Shown: one piece after another, positions 8,742-21,559 of the stretch | Position numbering within the stretch: position 1 is the stretch's first letter | Layout of the letters: each line of letters opens with the position of its first letter | Notes under the pieces: generated by a model | Told to the model about the DNA's origin: nothing | What the model saw: only the letters and a program-made list of their open reading frames with translations | Databases searched by the model: none | Program-made: the position numbers and the translations under genes | Assembly: GCF_001411555.2 (NCBI RefSeq) | Contig: NC_049911.1 | Location: forward strand, 5,154,209-5,218,208 | DNA from: Juglans regia | Lineage: Eukaryota; Streptophyta; Magnoliopsida; Fagales; Juglandaceae | Length of the DNA stretch: 64,000 nt | Direction of reading: 5' to 3'

Positions 8742-11700
8742 TGTATTTTTATTTTTTTTATTTTCTTTTCTCTTTAGACTTAAGAACCGGTCCTTGTTAG
8801 CACCCAGAGCACGTTGCACCCGTTTGCCATTTTCATGCATTCCCTTTTCATTCCCTGCATCTAGGTTTTCCCTTTACTATTTATATCTCCTATTTATTCA
8901 TACTTATACGGTTATCATCTCAACCCTAGACTAAGTGCCGCTCGTCCTCCTCTTCGCCAAACCGAGATCCCTTCTCCACTGCGCTAGCAAGTTTCATTGC
9001 TGTTTTTCTTTTTTCTCTTCACGTCTCAGCCTCCATCAACCACTGTACCCACTCACTGCCACTGCCCTCATTTTCACGCCCCAGCACACAAGAAACCGTG
9101 GCCTTGCAGCCAGTCCCTACACTTCCGTAAAGCACCAAACCGCAAGCCTCGGTTGCGTTCAGCAGCCCCGTCGCCCCCCACAGCCAGGCCAACACGTCGT
9201 TCTCCACCGAACTCAGTCCACGCACGGAACCTCAGCCACCCAGGTCCACCACTCAAGCCACGCGCCACCACCCTCTCCACGTAAACCCACCTCTGTTTGC
9301 ACCACCGAAAAACAGAGCACCAGCCTTCCTCCATAGTGAACCCTAGCGCCGCCACCCAAACTGCTCAGCCTCAAGCGGGAACAATCGGAAGACGCCGGTC
9401 GTACGCTCAGGTCCGCCGTGACCACCCTCGGTAAGCCAAGCTCTGTCTCCCACCGTTCTCTCTCGCTCACCTCTCCCTCTCTCTCTCGTGCTCAGCGCAG
9501 CTCGACGGAAGCTCCGCCGCACGCCTGCTCTCCAGCTGCTCCACCACTGCCTACCCAGTCCAGTCATCGCACGCTGCCGCCTAGTTTCCCCTTGAGTAAG
9601 CCCTGCCGCAACTCATGTTTTAGTCTTCTTTAGTGTCTGTTAGTTGACTATAAGGGAAACAATATATATTAGATATTTCGGTAAAGAAGAAGAGTTTGTT
9701 TTTACCTTCCTACCCTTTTATTTTCTAAAACATGCTTTAAATTTTTGGAAAGGCTTTCAATGGACTACAAGACTTATGCTGATGGCTTAGTTTTAACTGA
9801 TTAGTGTTTAAATCTAATGAGCTATTTGTTTATGGACTGGGCTTGAGATTAATGAGACATACGTCATTTTGAAAGACTTGTGTATTTTTTTTATTTTATC
9901 AGGCCTGATTTTATTATGTTTGATACACGGTTTTAGTAATATTTTTTTTTTATTTGGGTTGCATGTGGGTTTATTTGGTTAAGTTGGTATTTTTAAGAGA
10001 CTGATATTTTATCGGAATATTTATTAAGTAAATACTGATAATTTTTTTTTTAGAATGATCAGTAAGTGCAAAATCTTATTTTGAATCCTTTTAAAAGAAT
10101 ATTTTTGATTTAAACAAAAGCTATGGTTTTAATGGTTTCGATATAGTTATGTTCTTTTTTTTTTAGTTTTATAATTTATAGTAAGGTCTCATTCGTAAAT
10201 AAGTTAGAATTTAATGCTTTAGTCGGAGTTATTAAATTGGATATTGACGAGTTTAGAAAGTGATGCTAGTATTTTAGGAATAATGAGAATTTTCGATTTT
10301 GAGGAATTAAAAATAGGTTACTTTAGAAGTTTAGGCTTAAATATCGAAATACGAGATTGAATAGAAATTTATGAAAATTTACGTGATTATTTTATAGGTG
10401 ACGATTAAGTTTGATCGGCATTATTGAGGAAATTTTCGAAAAAGCTAAGTAGTCCAGGTAAGCGGGGTCCCTATGCTAGATTTGCATAAAAATAAAGTAG
10501 ACTGAGGTTGATTTTTGAAAATATGCATGTTTTGTTATGAAAAGAGATTTGAAATACTTCAGTTATTTTTTCTGCATTACTCATGAGATTCTATTTAAAA
10601 AATAAAGTATTTTCTGGCATGACTGGTGTAGACATGAGCTATTTTGCATTTTGTTTCTGAACTGTGCAAAAGAGAGCGAATATGAAAGTTTATGCATAAA
10701 ATTATGTTTTGTGACTTTCTGAAAACTCTGTCCTGTTCTGAATATGTTCTGTACTCTGATATGATATGATTTCTGAAAACTCTGTTATGTTCTAAAAACG
10801 TTCTGTACCTTGATATGATGAAATTTCTAAAAGCTTTTGGCATGACATTCTGAATCGGGATGTGGTTTGTGGATGGTGACCTATTTGACCTACCACGGGT
10901 GCTAATAGTGGCTTCTGTTTGGGTTGGTACCAACTGTTCTGTTTCTGGTGCACCCACTTTGGAAACAAAGTGGTTTTCTGGTAGTATTTCCTGTGTGCAC
11001 ACTCGGGGCTCCGAGAATAAATAAGGGGAAGATTCACATTCTGTTTCTGCTCGGTTAGCTACCGGGGTTGGCACAACCCTACCACGGGGGTTAAACATGG
11101 CCTCTGTTGCGATATGATGCTCTGGTACGATGGCGGTCAGTTATACTATGCCAAAAGAATTTGAATAAGAATATTTTTGAACTTTTGCTCTGATATTTTT
11201 ATAATATTTTCTGACTCTGCATTCTGAAAATAAAAAGTGTTTTGTTCTGCATTATGAAATCTGTAAATGCTCATGTTTGCATACTAGTATATGTTATCTG
11301 CTTACTGAGTTGTTGATAACTCACCCTATCTCCATAATATGTTTCAGATAATTTTGATGCAACAGCTGGAAATCAGGAATAGGGAATACTTGCAAATTTT
11401 GTGGATCATAGAAGACTATGTGCCCTAGGGTACAATGACTTTTGGAGAGTCTTTTGGTAGTGTTGATATTTTATGTGGCTTTGGTATGTTGAGTATTGGA
11501 TATTTTTAGTCCTTGTGGAAAAGTTTATCTATATCAATGAGACACCACTGAGGTGCCCTTATGTAGGAACATGGATATTTGTGTTGAACAAATAGGTTAA
11601 CATGTAATGGAGATTCTGGTTTATTTTAAAAGTATTATTTGGAAATGACTTTTAGGTGATATGAGTTAACTCTCTGGACTCCCGGGATCGGAGTATTACA
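8742..11700 (+). mobile_element. 5'-truncated LTR of the chromovirus-like family
   Basis: It ends GGAGTATTACA at 11700. The 3' half (10200-11700) matches the 3' half of the solo LTR at 14278-17091, including AGCGGGGTCCC near 10465 and the stretch before the end that reads ATATGAGTTAACTCTC. The 5' half has the same exon-like C-rich block (8935-9630) as 14470-15120. The expected start TGTAAGACCC is missing: the first bases correspond to roughly position 70 of the LTR of element A. There is no right-left target duplication (AGGGG on the right only). It sits where the lectin kinase should be in copy 1. Confidence 0.8.
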
Positions 11701-11960
11701 AGGGGAGAGAGAGAGAGATTAGTACGAACAAGTTGGAGAGGCATGAATGTATGTGGAAGTTGCATCTGTACTTAAAAGAGTTAATATTTCAACGATGCAC
11801 AAGTTTCAACCGGCCACCAGTATGCAGTAATTATTATATCTGGTGGAGTTTCATTCAAAATAAAATATAGAAGGTAAGACTTTATACAGCTCCCTGGCTA
11901 GCCGGCACATTATCAGCAGTTAACGTGCGCATGCAGTTTCACTTGCACCTATACCAGGTA
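11701..11960 (-). promoter_or_regulatory. Orphan upstream region of a lost lectin receptor kinase
   Basis: This stretch matches 63746-64000 almost base for base, including the GA tract and the words GGCTAGCCGGCACATTATC. In copy 2 that sequence lies just upstream of the lectin receptor kinase start codon (63702, minus strand). Here the coding region is gone and an LTR end abuts it. It is a gene-less promoter remnant. Confidence 0.85.
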
Positions 11961-12989
11961 CATAGACAAGTTAATATGGCGAGGAGAAAGACTTCATGCA
12001 GCTCGCCAGTCGGAACAATGGCGTCAGCGCACTGATACCGAATATAAATTAACAAAGCAATTGTGGTCTCATTTCATCCATATGTCATCAAATTGGCATC
12101 TCCTTCATATATAACTTAAACAGCCCAATAGTTTTGCCGAACGACAGTTTGAAGGCGAATCAGTCAGAGACAGACCGTGTGTGTTAGTTGCAGTGATCGG
12201 CCGGCGATTAATTTCATATATCTGATTATGAATCTATAAACAAAGACTGAAGTCAATGGTCATTATTTGTAATTCCAAATATTCTCTTGTTTGATTTATT
12301 TGTTTTTCCTCCTATATTCAACGGTGATCAATAAAAGAGTATACGTACGCGGTCAAGTGCTTTTAACGATTCAACATGGCTTTATGATTTTCTACAGCAT
12401 GCCAATCAAGAGCGCCGGCAAAATTATCTGTATTCTCGTTTTTGTTTAATCACTTATAGTATGAGATTTGATTTCCGAGTTCAGTTCATAAACCTGCTTG
12501 ATCCGCGGGATATTATTAAATTTTTAGTTCTATTTTACTTTTTATTTTGTTTATGACTTTATTGTGTTAATTTGTTTAAACATGATTTTTTTCGATGATT
12601 AGTTTTAATGAAATATATAAGGTAAATGAAACAAGACAAAATGCTATAGACGAAAGGAGATAACATAACGATATATATGAGACAGGTAATGAAGTGATAA
12701 TAAATGGTAAAAATAATAACCAAGAAAACAAATAGAAAGTGCAAGAGACAAGAAGAAGTGCAAGAGGAAGGCAGGATTTAAAGGATGGAATTAATAAATT
12801 ATAATGAACAAAATCATATCTGATCATGAGAAGTTGAAGAGATCATGAGAAGTACAAGAGATGAGTAATGAAGTGGTGCTAAATGATATGTAATTTGACA
12901 AGAATACGAAGGGTTATATTTCAAATTTTTTTGCTCTTATATTAATTTAATTTATTTTAATTTAAACCTAGTCCGAATCTGCTTTGTAG
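11961..12989. other. Intergenic, upstream of the former kinase
   Basis: I see no gene. The first 100 bases contain a degenerate second copy of an upstream motif (AAGACTTCATGCAGCTCGCC against AAGACTTTATACAGCTCCCT at 11877). The remainder is AT-rich, with purine-rich repeated words (AAGAGATCATGAGAAGT) around 12770-12860. Confidence 0.6.
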
Positions 12990-13136
12990 ATGGTTCAATT
13001 TCCTCCACACCATGAACAGTATAAAAGTGCTGATCTACCTGCTAAAGCTCTTGAAACTCACCCATGTCCTCTGTTAAGAGCGGAGACCTTTCTACCTCGT
13101 ATTGAATATAAGAACTATAGGAAAGTTGATGAATGA
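12990..13136 (+). other. Unrecognised 48-codon frame, possibly an exon fragment
   Basis: ATG at 12990 to TGA at 13134 encodes a polar 48-residue peptide containing KALETHPCPLLRAETFLP and ending IEYKNYRKVDE. Codon use looks more protein-like than the surroundings, and the frame reads on through the stop with DPTLMFGRKKF. I do not recognise a family. It may be a piece of a captured or decayed host exon, or chance. Confidence 0.3.
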
Positions 13137-14128
13137 GATCCTACATTAATGTTTGGGAGGAAGAAGTTCTTGTCTTTTTTAATGATTCGGTGATTTCAAT
13201 GAACTCCAATTATACTGCTGATTGATCCTTTTAAAGTATAGGTACGTGTGACTTGGATTTGTTCCAGCCTCAATAAAATCGTTTCCAGTGAAGTATTGTA
13301 CAAGCTACTAACAAATGGTTACATTGGCCATTTTCAGTTGTAAAGGCAATTTCTCAATGGTGGCAGAGCATTACCAGCATCTGCCTTGCTGAATACAGCA
13401 TGGGCATAAAGTAGTTGCATTTCTTCAGATTAAGGCAAGTTTATTACATTGCAAGGCCTCACTTAATATGAATATATACATTCGTGAAGGTCCAAATCAA
13501 GGTTTGATTGATTATACAATAAAAGCTGTAACTACACATCCTTGACATAAGGCCCTTCTCTTTTCCCAACTTGGAAAACTAACTTGGTTTTTCCTCACAG
13601 TTCCTGCTCCCAAAGATAAAAAAAAAGAGGACTGATTAGATCATTTGCTTTCCAATGTAAAGATCATTCTTTCTTTGGATTTAATGAAAAAAGTTCAACT
13701 ACATGTCTAATTTTTTAATATTATTATTATTTTAGAATTTGAAAAAGTTGAATTGTTTATTATATTTTATGTTAAAATTTAAAAAAATTATAATAATGAG
13801 TTGAGATGAATTTGTGATCCAAACTCACCCTTACGCGTTTAACTGACATGCTTATCTAATCACGAGAGAGTGAGAGAGAGAGAGAGAGAGAGTCATGCAG
13901 GTCTGGCGGGGGTTTGGGGATAAGTGTATCCGTTATTAGAAGAGAAGAAAGGATCACGTGACATTGTGAATGTGAGTAGTGAAATGCAATTGCCACGTTT
14001 CAACATGACAATCGTTCCATCCAAAACTATTACTCGCGTTTCTGACTCTTTAGAATGGATATTTTGATATGACTTCCACAGAGGTTCATGTTGCCTCTCT
14101 TTCCATTATTTAAAATCTTCACAAGACT
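13137..14128. other. Intergenic, with a possible MITE remnant and a GA tract
   Basis: No gene is seen. Around 13707-13834 lies an AT-rich piece with AAAAAGTTGAATTGTTTATTATA and GAGTTGAGATGAAT ending in ATCCAAACTCACCC, a composition typical of short plant MITE-like elements; the partner inverted repeat is not clear. An interrupted GA microsatellite lies at 13864-13893. Confidence 0.4.
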
Positions 14129-14277
14129 AGTCGTAGTGATCAGTTTCTTATGAAACTCCATGCCAAATATGAATCTGTTCACTCCTCTCTACTAAATCAC
14201 TCTCTTGTTCCTTCTCTGAATGTTTGTTTTGGTGAGTTACTTCGTAAAAAACAACGTCTTAGTACTCAAGTTACTCT
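14129..14277 (+). pseudogene. Ty1/copia gag fragment, part 1
   Basis: The open frame reads QFLMKLHAKYESVHSSLLN, then PSLNVCFGELLRKKQRLSTQ. This is the typical UBN2-type gag segment of copia elements (position of FLMGLN...YE.VR..LL). It stops at the insertion point of a solo LTR; the last five bases ACTCT are the target duplication. The same copia continues at 17097 and 21560. Confidence 0.85.
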
Positions 14278-17091
14278 TGTAAGACCCAACCGCCCGCTGC
14301 CAAGCCTAGGCCCGTGGAAGCGTTTCCAGAATGCGTCGCATGGTTTCATGCCCATTTGCCATTTTCATGCAGGTCTTATTCATCCTCTACCTCTAGGTTT
14401 TTCTCTTTACTATTTATATCTTATATATATATATATGTGTGTGTGTGTTAAACATCCTCAACCCTAGTTTATGTGCTGCTCGTCCTCCTCTTCACAGAAG
14501 ACCAAACCGAGATCCCCTCTCCACTGCGCTAACAAGGATCTTTGCTGTCAACCACAACCTCCATCACCCACTATACTGCTCGTTGCTGCCGCACCGTTTC
14601 ATCCACTCTCCACTGTGAACCTCTATCCAAGTCTCACCACCATGCCCAGCCACATGAAGCTGCTGCCCAATGCCCCCGTAGAGTCTTTTGCAAGCCTCGA
14701 AAATCCTCTGTTTTTGTTATCCAAAACAGAGCATCATTCAGCCACCTTAAGCCACTGCTATCACCCTCCATCGACAGCTCATCCACGTTGCAACCCCATT
14801 GAAACTACTGACGAAGACTTCCCGTCACCCCAGTCCGCCTCACGTCGCCCCAAGTCCTCCGGTAAGTTCACGCCATTTCTGTTGGTTTCTCTTCTCTCTC
14901 GGTCTCTCCCTCGTTCTCTCACCTTGTGTCTCTCATGCTCTCGCCGCCCAACATAGATTGCCTCACCACCGTACGTCCTCCGTTGCACTCCAGTCGCACC
15001 ACTGTAGCTCCTCCAGCCAGCCCGTCGTCGTTCCCCCCTCCACGCATACTCTCGGTTTAGTTGTGAGTCATCGCCGTTGCACTTCATTCCCTTATTTTTT
15101 TTTCATATTGTTGACTTAAAAAATTGTACGTACATATATATATATATATATAAATATATATGGGTAAGTCTGTAACCTAATAGAATAGGAGTAATAACTA
15201 TTATGCCCTATGATCATGTTTTCAAATGATAAAGAATTTCAAAAGCTATTACATAGTCAGTCTAATAAATAAATAAAATTACATTATTACCTTTGTGTTA
15301 TAAGTTGCATTATTGTGTTTTAAACCTTTATTAAGTATTTGTAAACTCTAAAATTTTCCATGTTTACAGAAATGATTTTGACAAGTTGGTTTTTGTAAGA
15401 GACTCATATTTTAACGGAATATTTATTATATAAACACTAATGAATTTTTAAGTGATCGGTAAGTGCTAAATCTTATTTTGAATACTTTTAAAAAACTATT
15501 TTTGATTTAAACAAAAGTATGATTATCTATTTATAATGATTTCGATATAGTTATGTTAATTTAGTTTTATAAATTATAGTAAGATCTGAATCGTAAATAA
15601 GTTAGAATTTAATATTTTAGTCGGAGTTATTATGTTGGTTATTGATGAGTTTACAAAGCGATGTTGGTATTTTAGGAATAATGAGAATTTTAAATTTTGA
15701 GGAATTAAAAATAGATTATTTTGGAAGTTTAGGCTTGAATATTGAAATACGAGATTAATTGGAAATTTATGAAAATTTATGTGATTATCTTATAGGTAAA
15801 GATTAATATTTGTTCGGCACTTTTGAGAAAATTTTAGAAAAGCTAAGAAGTCTAGGTAAGCGGGGTTTCTATGTTAGATTTGCATAAAAAGAAATGAACT
15901 AAGGTTGGTTTTGTAAAAAATGTGCATGTTATTTTAAAAAGAAAATGTGAAAAACAACCTCAGTATATGTTTTGCATTCACTCATGAGATACGTATGAAA
16001 GAAAAAAGAAATGCTTTTGACATGAATTGAGCAGACATGAACAATATTTTTCATATTTTTGAAATGTGCAAAAGGGTGAATATGATATCTTTGAATTTTT
16101 TTTCTACATATGACATGAGAATGATATGGATCTATTTTTAATCAAATGCAAATGATATGAATATGTTCAGCACGTGGTTTGATATGATATGGATATGAAA
16201 AACCTTTGGCATAGTTATCTGTTTGATTCTGATTTTGAATATGGTTCTGATATTATGATACTGGTTCACGTGATATGGTTGGTACCAACATGATATGATA
16301 TGATATGAGTGCACCTATTTTGGAAACAAAGTGGTCTTTTATGTGTTCTTTCCTATGTGCACACCCGGGGCTCCGAAATTGAAAAAGGGAAAGTTTCACA
16401 ACATGATACTGCCTGGTTTGGTCACCGGGGATAGCACAACCCTACCACAGGGGTTAAACATGGTATATGATATGATACGATACGATATGACATAATAAGA
16501 TGAAGATGTGCAGTTATGTTATGCCAAAACAGTTTTGAATATGAAATTGGTTCTTGAATATGAAGATGGTTTATGAATATGAAAAGATTTAAAAGTCGCT
16601 CTGATTTTTCTGATAATATGTTTTGAGATGTGCATATGAAAATCAAATGTTTTGTTTCTGCATACCAAACTTTTTAAAAATGGCTCATGTTTACATACTA
16701 GTATATGTTCTCTGCTTACTGAGTTGTTGATAACTCACTCCTTATCTCCATAATATTTTTCAGATGATTTGATATTTCAGTTAAGGATCAAGAATATGGA
16801 GCATGGGTGAGAGGAGTTAAGAATGATGGTTTAAGCATAGAAGGTTTATATGAGTATTGAGGATTTTTATTCAGTAAGTTTGTTGTGCTATGATGATGTG
16901 ATTTGTTGGGAGGTTGATGTTTATATTAAGACTTTGTATTGTCTTAGAATAATTATACTGGAGTATTTGATGTGAATTAATGTGTATTTTGTGCGATAGG
17001 GAAAAAAAAAAGAGTATGTACTAGGCAGATGGAAAATGATTTTTAGGTGACATGAATTAACTCTCCGGACCCTCGAGGATGGGGCGTTACA
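14278..17091 (+). mobile_element. Solo LTR of the chromovirus-like family, TSD ACTCT
   Basis: It starts TGTAAGACCC and ends GGGGCGTTACA, with 5-bp duplications ACTCT at 14273-14277 and 17092-17096. At 2814 bp it is the size of the element B LTRs and resembles them over the whole length. There is no internal region, so it formed by recombination between two LTRs. It contains (GT)n/(TA)n tracts near 14428-14448 and 15131-15152 and the same repeated ATATGATATG block near 16165-16320. Confidence 0.95.
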
Positions 17092-17096
17092 ACTCT

Positions 17097-17186
17097 GGCA
17101 CAATCTCATGGTTGTTCAGGGTCAGCCCCTGTGGCTTATGCTGCTCAACGACGAGGACCGCCTCTGCAGTCTACCAACATACTAAT
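17097..17186 (+). pseudogene. Ty1/copia gag fragment, part 2
   Basis: Ninety bases between two solo LTRs carry the frame from 14277 onward: AQSHGCSGSAPVAYAAQRRG followed by a short linker. This is the basic, low-complexity region between gag and the zinc knuckle in copia elements. Its last five bases CTAAT are the target duplication of the next LTR. Confidence 0.75.
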
Positions 17187-19749
17187 TGTAACAGTCCGCT
17201 AGAAATTCATTGGTGGAATTTCTTTTGACTTTAGGAATCTCGTGAAAATTCCATAAGTTTTACGAATCGACCTATTGCATAGGTTTTAGTCTGTCAACAT
17301 AGTCAGTGTTATCACTCACTATGCTGCTAGAAATATGAGTTTTATTTATTTGAGGTGGTTAGAAGTGTCAGAATGCATTATGGTCTACGCCATTACACTC
17401 AGTGGATTATTTAGGATTTTATGGCACAATATCCTATTTTCATAATTCCGGACGAAACGTCTGTTGGAAATTGTGAAATTATTTTTAGGGGCACTTCGAG
17501 GTTAAATTTCGGTAAAAGATTTTCACTATAGGTTAATATGAATATTTAGGAATTTTTAGTACTAATTTTATGATTCACTTTTTTGAAGTGAATAGTAAAC
17601 TCGGTAAGCGCACCAATTGCAGTGTTTCGAAATCACAGTGTGGAATGTCCAAATTGGATTAGAGAAGTTTTATTTGGACACTTGGCAAGATCTTAGCCAC
17701 ACTTAGTGAATAATTTTAGACACTTGGCACCATAAGGAACGTTTGTTGGATTTGAAGGAATCAAGGTGTGAGATCATGTCGCTTAAGCAAAACTTTGTTT
17801 CATCTGCTCAACCAAATTGTGCCAGATCAAAGAGGTTTTCAATCCTAGTGAAATTCTAAATTGTGGGAATCCAATCGAAAGCCCAAAAGCATGGTTGAAA
17901 TCGAAACCCTAAACGGTTTCCCCAAAACCCTAAAGTTGGCCTCTAAACATTTTCTAATCCGATTTCTAGCATTGTGTTTAATCACTTGATTAAATCACTT
18001 CCACATGCTATTAATCCTTCAAATTTGTGTTAGAACATCATTATCCAACCTTGTTAACCTTGAAAAATTGATTGGACCAAGTGATATTGGATTTGGGCTT
18101 GATAGCAACCCAAACCCTCTTTAAACCCCAAATTTTAGGCCCATTCGGTTTAGGCCCTTTAAGGCCCACGAATTTGGTCACCATAGGATTGCTTCATGGC
18201 TAAGTTTTGTACCCCCACTTGGCTGGCCAGATCTGTACAAGAAGAGCCTAGAAGGTTCTTGAAAGACATAGCTAAAGGGCCACCTCACTCATTCACTCTT
18301 ACACTCCACCTTAAGAAAAGATCTTGGTCTGATTTTTATGAGAAGAAAAGGCCAACACTCAACCATTCCTTCAGTCCTATCACTTTACATAGCTTGTGTA
18401 AGAAGCTCTTCAGTCCACTTCCCACGAAAAAGCAACTCTCCTTTACACTTTTCCTTCATAGAACACAAAAGACACTCTCGGACAGTTTTTCGTACCTCTT
18501 TTGAATGCCTGTTTCGAAGCTTTTGTAAGTGTTTCCTCGCAATGTTTCCTTCATGAAAGTTGTTTCTTTTGGAGTCTAGTTTACGTGGATATCTTATTTT
18601 TTCCATTTGGAGATCATTTGATTGGTAAAAAGTTGTTTAGACCCCAGAAAGGTCATTCTGGGCGATAAACTGGAGAGTGTGTTATATTTTGGAGTTTTTG
18701 ACCAAGCTAATGAATAGATCTTGGTCCGAAATTTTTATGGAGTACTGTTAACATGTGTATATGATTATTGGTTGAGGATTTGTTGCATGATTAAAAGTTT
18801 TGGTGAAATATTTTCTTAGGTCTAGAAACTTAGAAACTGGAAGAGGAAAAACAGTTTCTGTTTTGAGAAAGTTTAAATCTTTTATGGTTTAATCTTATTC
18901 CAATGGCTTTGATATTTTTATTGGAAGATCCTAAGCATCTTATATACATGTTAGAATGTTATTTTGAAGATATTTGATGTTAGTTTCGAACATATGAAAT
19001 TTTATGGAAGGAGATATTCGGTTAGGCCAAAGTGATGATGTTCTTGGCTAAATTTATGTTTTGGTTGATGTTTACCCATGTGATCTTGAGTTTGAAGCTT
19101 GGATCTGTTTTAGGACACCTTTTTGAACCATGTGATGTTTTGGTTTGAAGATCACTTCTTTATAAGTCATGGATCAAGAGGTTGATCAAAACAAGTTAGA
19201 AACAAAATTCTGTTTTGAACTTAGAAGAGAAACCAAAAAGTTCAAGTATGGTTTTAGTGATTTTGATGACTTTTGTTCATGATTCAAAACATGATTATTC
19301 TTAAGAATATGTTATGAGTGTAGTAGAAGAAAAATTTTGGTTTAATCATGAGTTTTGAGATTTGAAAGAATTACAACAAAAAGCAAAGGAAATAGCCTTT
19401 GTAAGTTTCGGCCATATAGAGTTTTGATGGTTGTATTTAGTTTTAAATTTTTATGAATTGATATTTGAGTTTAGGACAAAATTTACATAAGGTATGTAAA
19501 TTTTGGTGATTTTTGAAGTTATGATGCAAAATCCTTAAGTTAGGGGTAAAATGATCATTTTCCCACATGTAGAGGGTAAAATGGTAATTTTACTCTAAGT
19601 TGATATTTTTCCATATTCCTAATTGTTAGTGATTAAGTTCTAATTTTTAGAAATCACTACTTTCAGTTTCCCGTGATCGCACTTGAGTTTTGTCTCGAAG
19701 CGCGAAGATCGAGGTAAGTTAGCTTTTAACTTACTATCAATTTAATGTG

Positions 19750-21010
19750 TATGTGTGATAAGTAAGGGAACTAAATTGTATGTATGCATGTTATCATATG
19801 TGCCATGCCAAGTCATTACATATTTATCTGTTACACAGAATTTATTCTGTCATGAATTATTCATCTGTTACACAAGATATTCTGTCACGTATTGCTATAC
19901 ATGCTATACATTGCAAGTATGTCATGTTAAGTTAAGTATGCCATCTGTTACATGTATTTCTTGTCATGTAATATTCATTGTCACATGTTACGCCACGTTA
20001 AGAAATGTTGTCTGTTATATGGTATGCCATGTTACGAAATGTTGCATGTTACATGTATGACATGTTATGAAATGTTCTCTGTTACATTTATGTCTCAAAG
20101 TATGTCATGTCTGTTGTCCTACGTTCATGTCACGTTATGTTACGTCAAGATTTCTGTCTTTTATGTCACGTTCATGTTACGTCACGTTACGAAATGTCAT
20201 GTCTGCCAGTTAAGTCATTCATGTCAATCACGACCCTAAGCGCTAGGATTGGGTAATATCCTAGTGGAACTCCTTTGTTCACGCTGGAGTGTCTAAATAT
20301 GTGTGAAATTCCCTGGATTGACGAAGTACAGTCAACAGGTTGCGAATGGGGCCTCATTAGCTGGTCACCGGAGCGCGCCAGGCACTAACGCCGATGGTGC
20401 CACACATTATGTTATGTGTGTCCACAGCAAGTGTGGCACAAACAGATAAGTCATGGGGCCACAACAACTGTGGAGCATGAAGTATGGGGCCACAACAACT
20501 GTGGAGCATACACTACGTGAGACACAGCAATTGTGACACGTAGAATACGTGGGGCCACAACAACTGTGGAGTACGTATTAACGCACTCACAGCTGGTATA
20601 GAAACCTGTGATGTGATGCGGTAATCGGCAGGGACACACGGCTCAAGGGGACTTGTGTAGCACCCATATGGTCACGTTAATGATTAAGTCTATTGAATAA
20701 GATTCCAAGTTCAAGTCATGTTTCACGTTATGTTATGTTCAAGTTTACGTTCACGCAATCATGGTAATCCCATGAGACAAGAATATGTTCCAAGTTCATG
20801 TTATGTTATGTTCACGTTTACGTTATGTTCCAAGTTCACATTTATGTTATGTCATGCTCAAGTTCAAGTTCAAATTATGCATGTTCACGTTCATGTTATG
20901 TTTCAAGTCCATGTTATGTTTCAAGTCACGTTCATGCTAAGCTTCAGTTTCAGTTTAAGTTATGCCAGTTATGTTATGTTGTATGTCAAGTTATGCTATG
21001 ATTACTTAAG
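19750..21010. repeat. Diffuse ATGTCACGTTATG-type repeat blocks in the 4.4-kb LTR
   Basis: Two stretches (about 19780-20225 and 20710-21005) are made of shuffled words such as CATGTTACG, ATGTCACGTT, TTATGTTCAAGTTC. No fixed period is evident. They surround the CCACAACAACTGTGG repeats. Confidence 0.7.
20456..20576. repeat. Three copies of GGGGCCACAACAACTGTGGAG
   Basis: Copies start near 20456, 20486 and 20551, with weaker relatives (CACAGCAAGTGTGGCAC near 20424; CACAGCAATTGTGACAC near 20522). Each contains the dyad CCACA-N-TGTGG, so each could form a small hairpin. Confidence 0.8.
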
Positions 21011-21559
21011 ATTTGATTATGCATTCATGCTTTTACTGCCATGCATGCATCATTAACCTGTGTGGAAGTTTCCTGTTAACTTGCTGAGATTTGTAATCAA
21101 ATCTCACTGTGGTAGTCCCAACTACCATTCCCCCCGAATGGTAGATTTTGTTACAGGATCTGAAGGAGAATCGGGAATCGACCAACTGGAAATGGTCGAC
21201 TAAGCGACGATGCGATGTAGGTGTTAATACAGTAGTTACCTCAGATTACTACTTGTATTTGTAGAGTACAATCTCCATCACTCTTTTGATCACAACCATA
21301 TGGATTAATATTGTGATCTCAGTTGTTTAATATGTCATTATGTATGAAGTATGTTTTAAGTATTTGGGATATTTCGGTTTGGTGCATAGTATTGCTAAAA
21401 AGAAAAATTATCCGCTGCGAATATTGCATAATGCTATATGCATGTTAGGAATATTGCATCTTATATGTCATGAACGGGGGCAGGTAACCTTGTGTTGCAT
21501 GTCTCGACGCTTCAAATGTCCGTCCGATCCCAAGCGGAATTTGCGGGCGTCACACTAAT

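Larger units (their letters stand above)
17187..21554 (+). mobile_element. Very long (4.4 kb) solo LTR, TSD CTAAT
   Basis: It starts TGTAACAGTCC and ends GGGCGTCACA, with exact duplications CTAAT at 17182-17186 and 21555-21559. No primer site or coding region lies inside, and removing it joins the two copia pieces. The last ~100 bases match the reverse-strand solo LTR at 23188 (GTCACA end, CCAAGCGGA, CGTCTCGACGC-like words), and the block near 20300-20350 (GATTGACGAAGTACAGTCAAC) has a counterpart there too, so the two belong to related families. Simple-sequence blocks inside are listed separately. The long frames near 19755-20239 and 20718-21056 are by-products of those blocks. Confidence 0.92.

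Noticed and set aside
8935..9633. Pro/Ser/His-rich frames, also at 14471-15119, 28132-28742 and 36170-36706
   Set aside because: C-rich 5' part of chromovirus-like LTRs; frames differ between copies and are broken by indels.
20456..20576. Spaced repeats considered as a CRISPR array
   Set aside because: Plant nuclear DNA inside an LTR; only three copies, irregular spacing, no associated genes.
19755..21056. Cys/Tyr/His/Val-rich frames in the 4.4-kb LTR
   Set aside because: Produced by repeated words such as ATGTTACG; no family signature.
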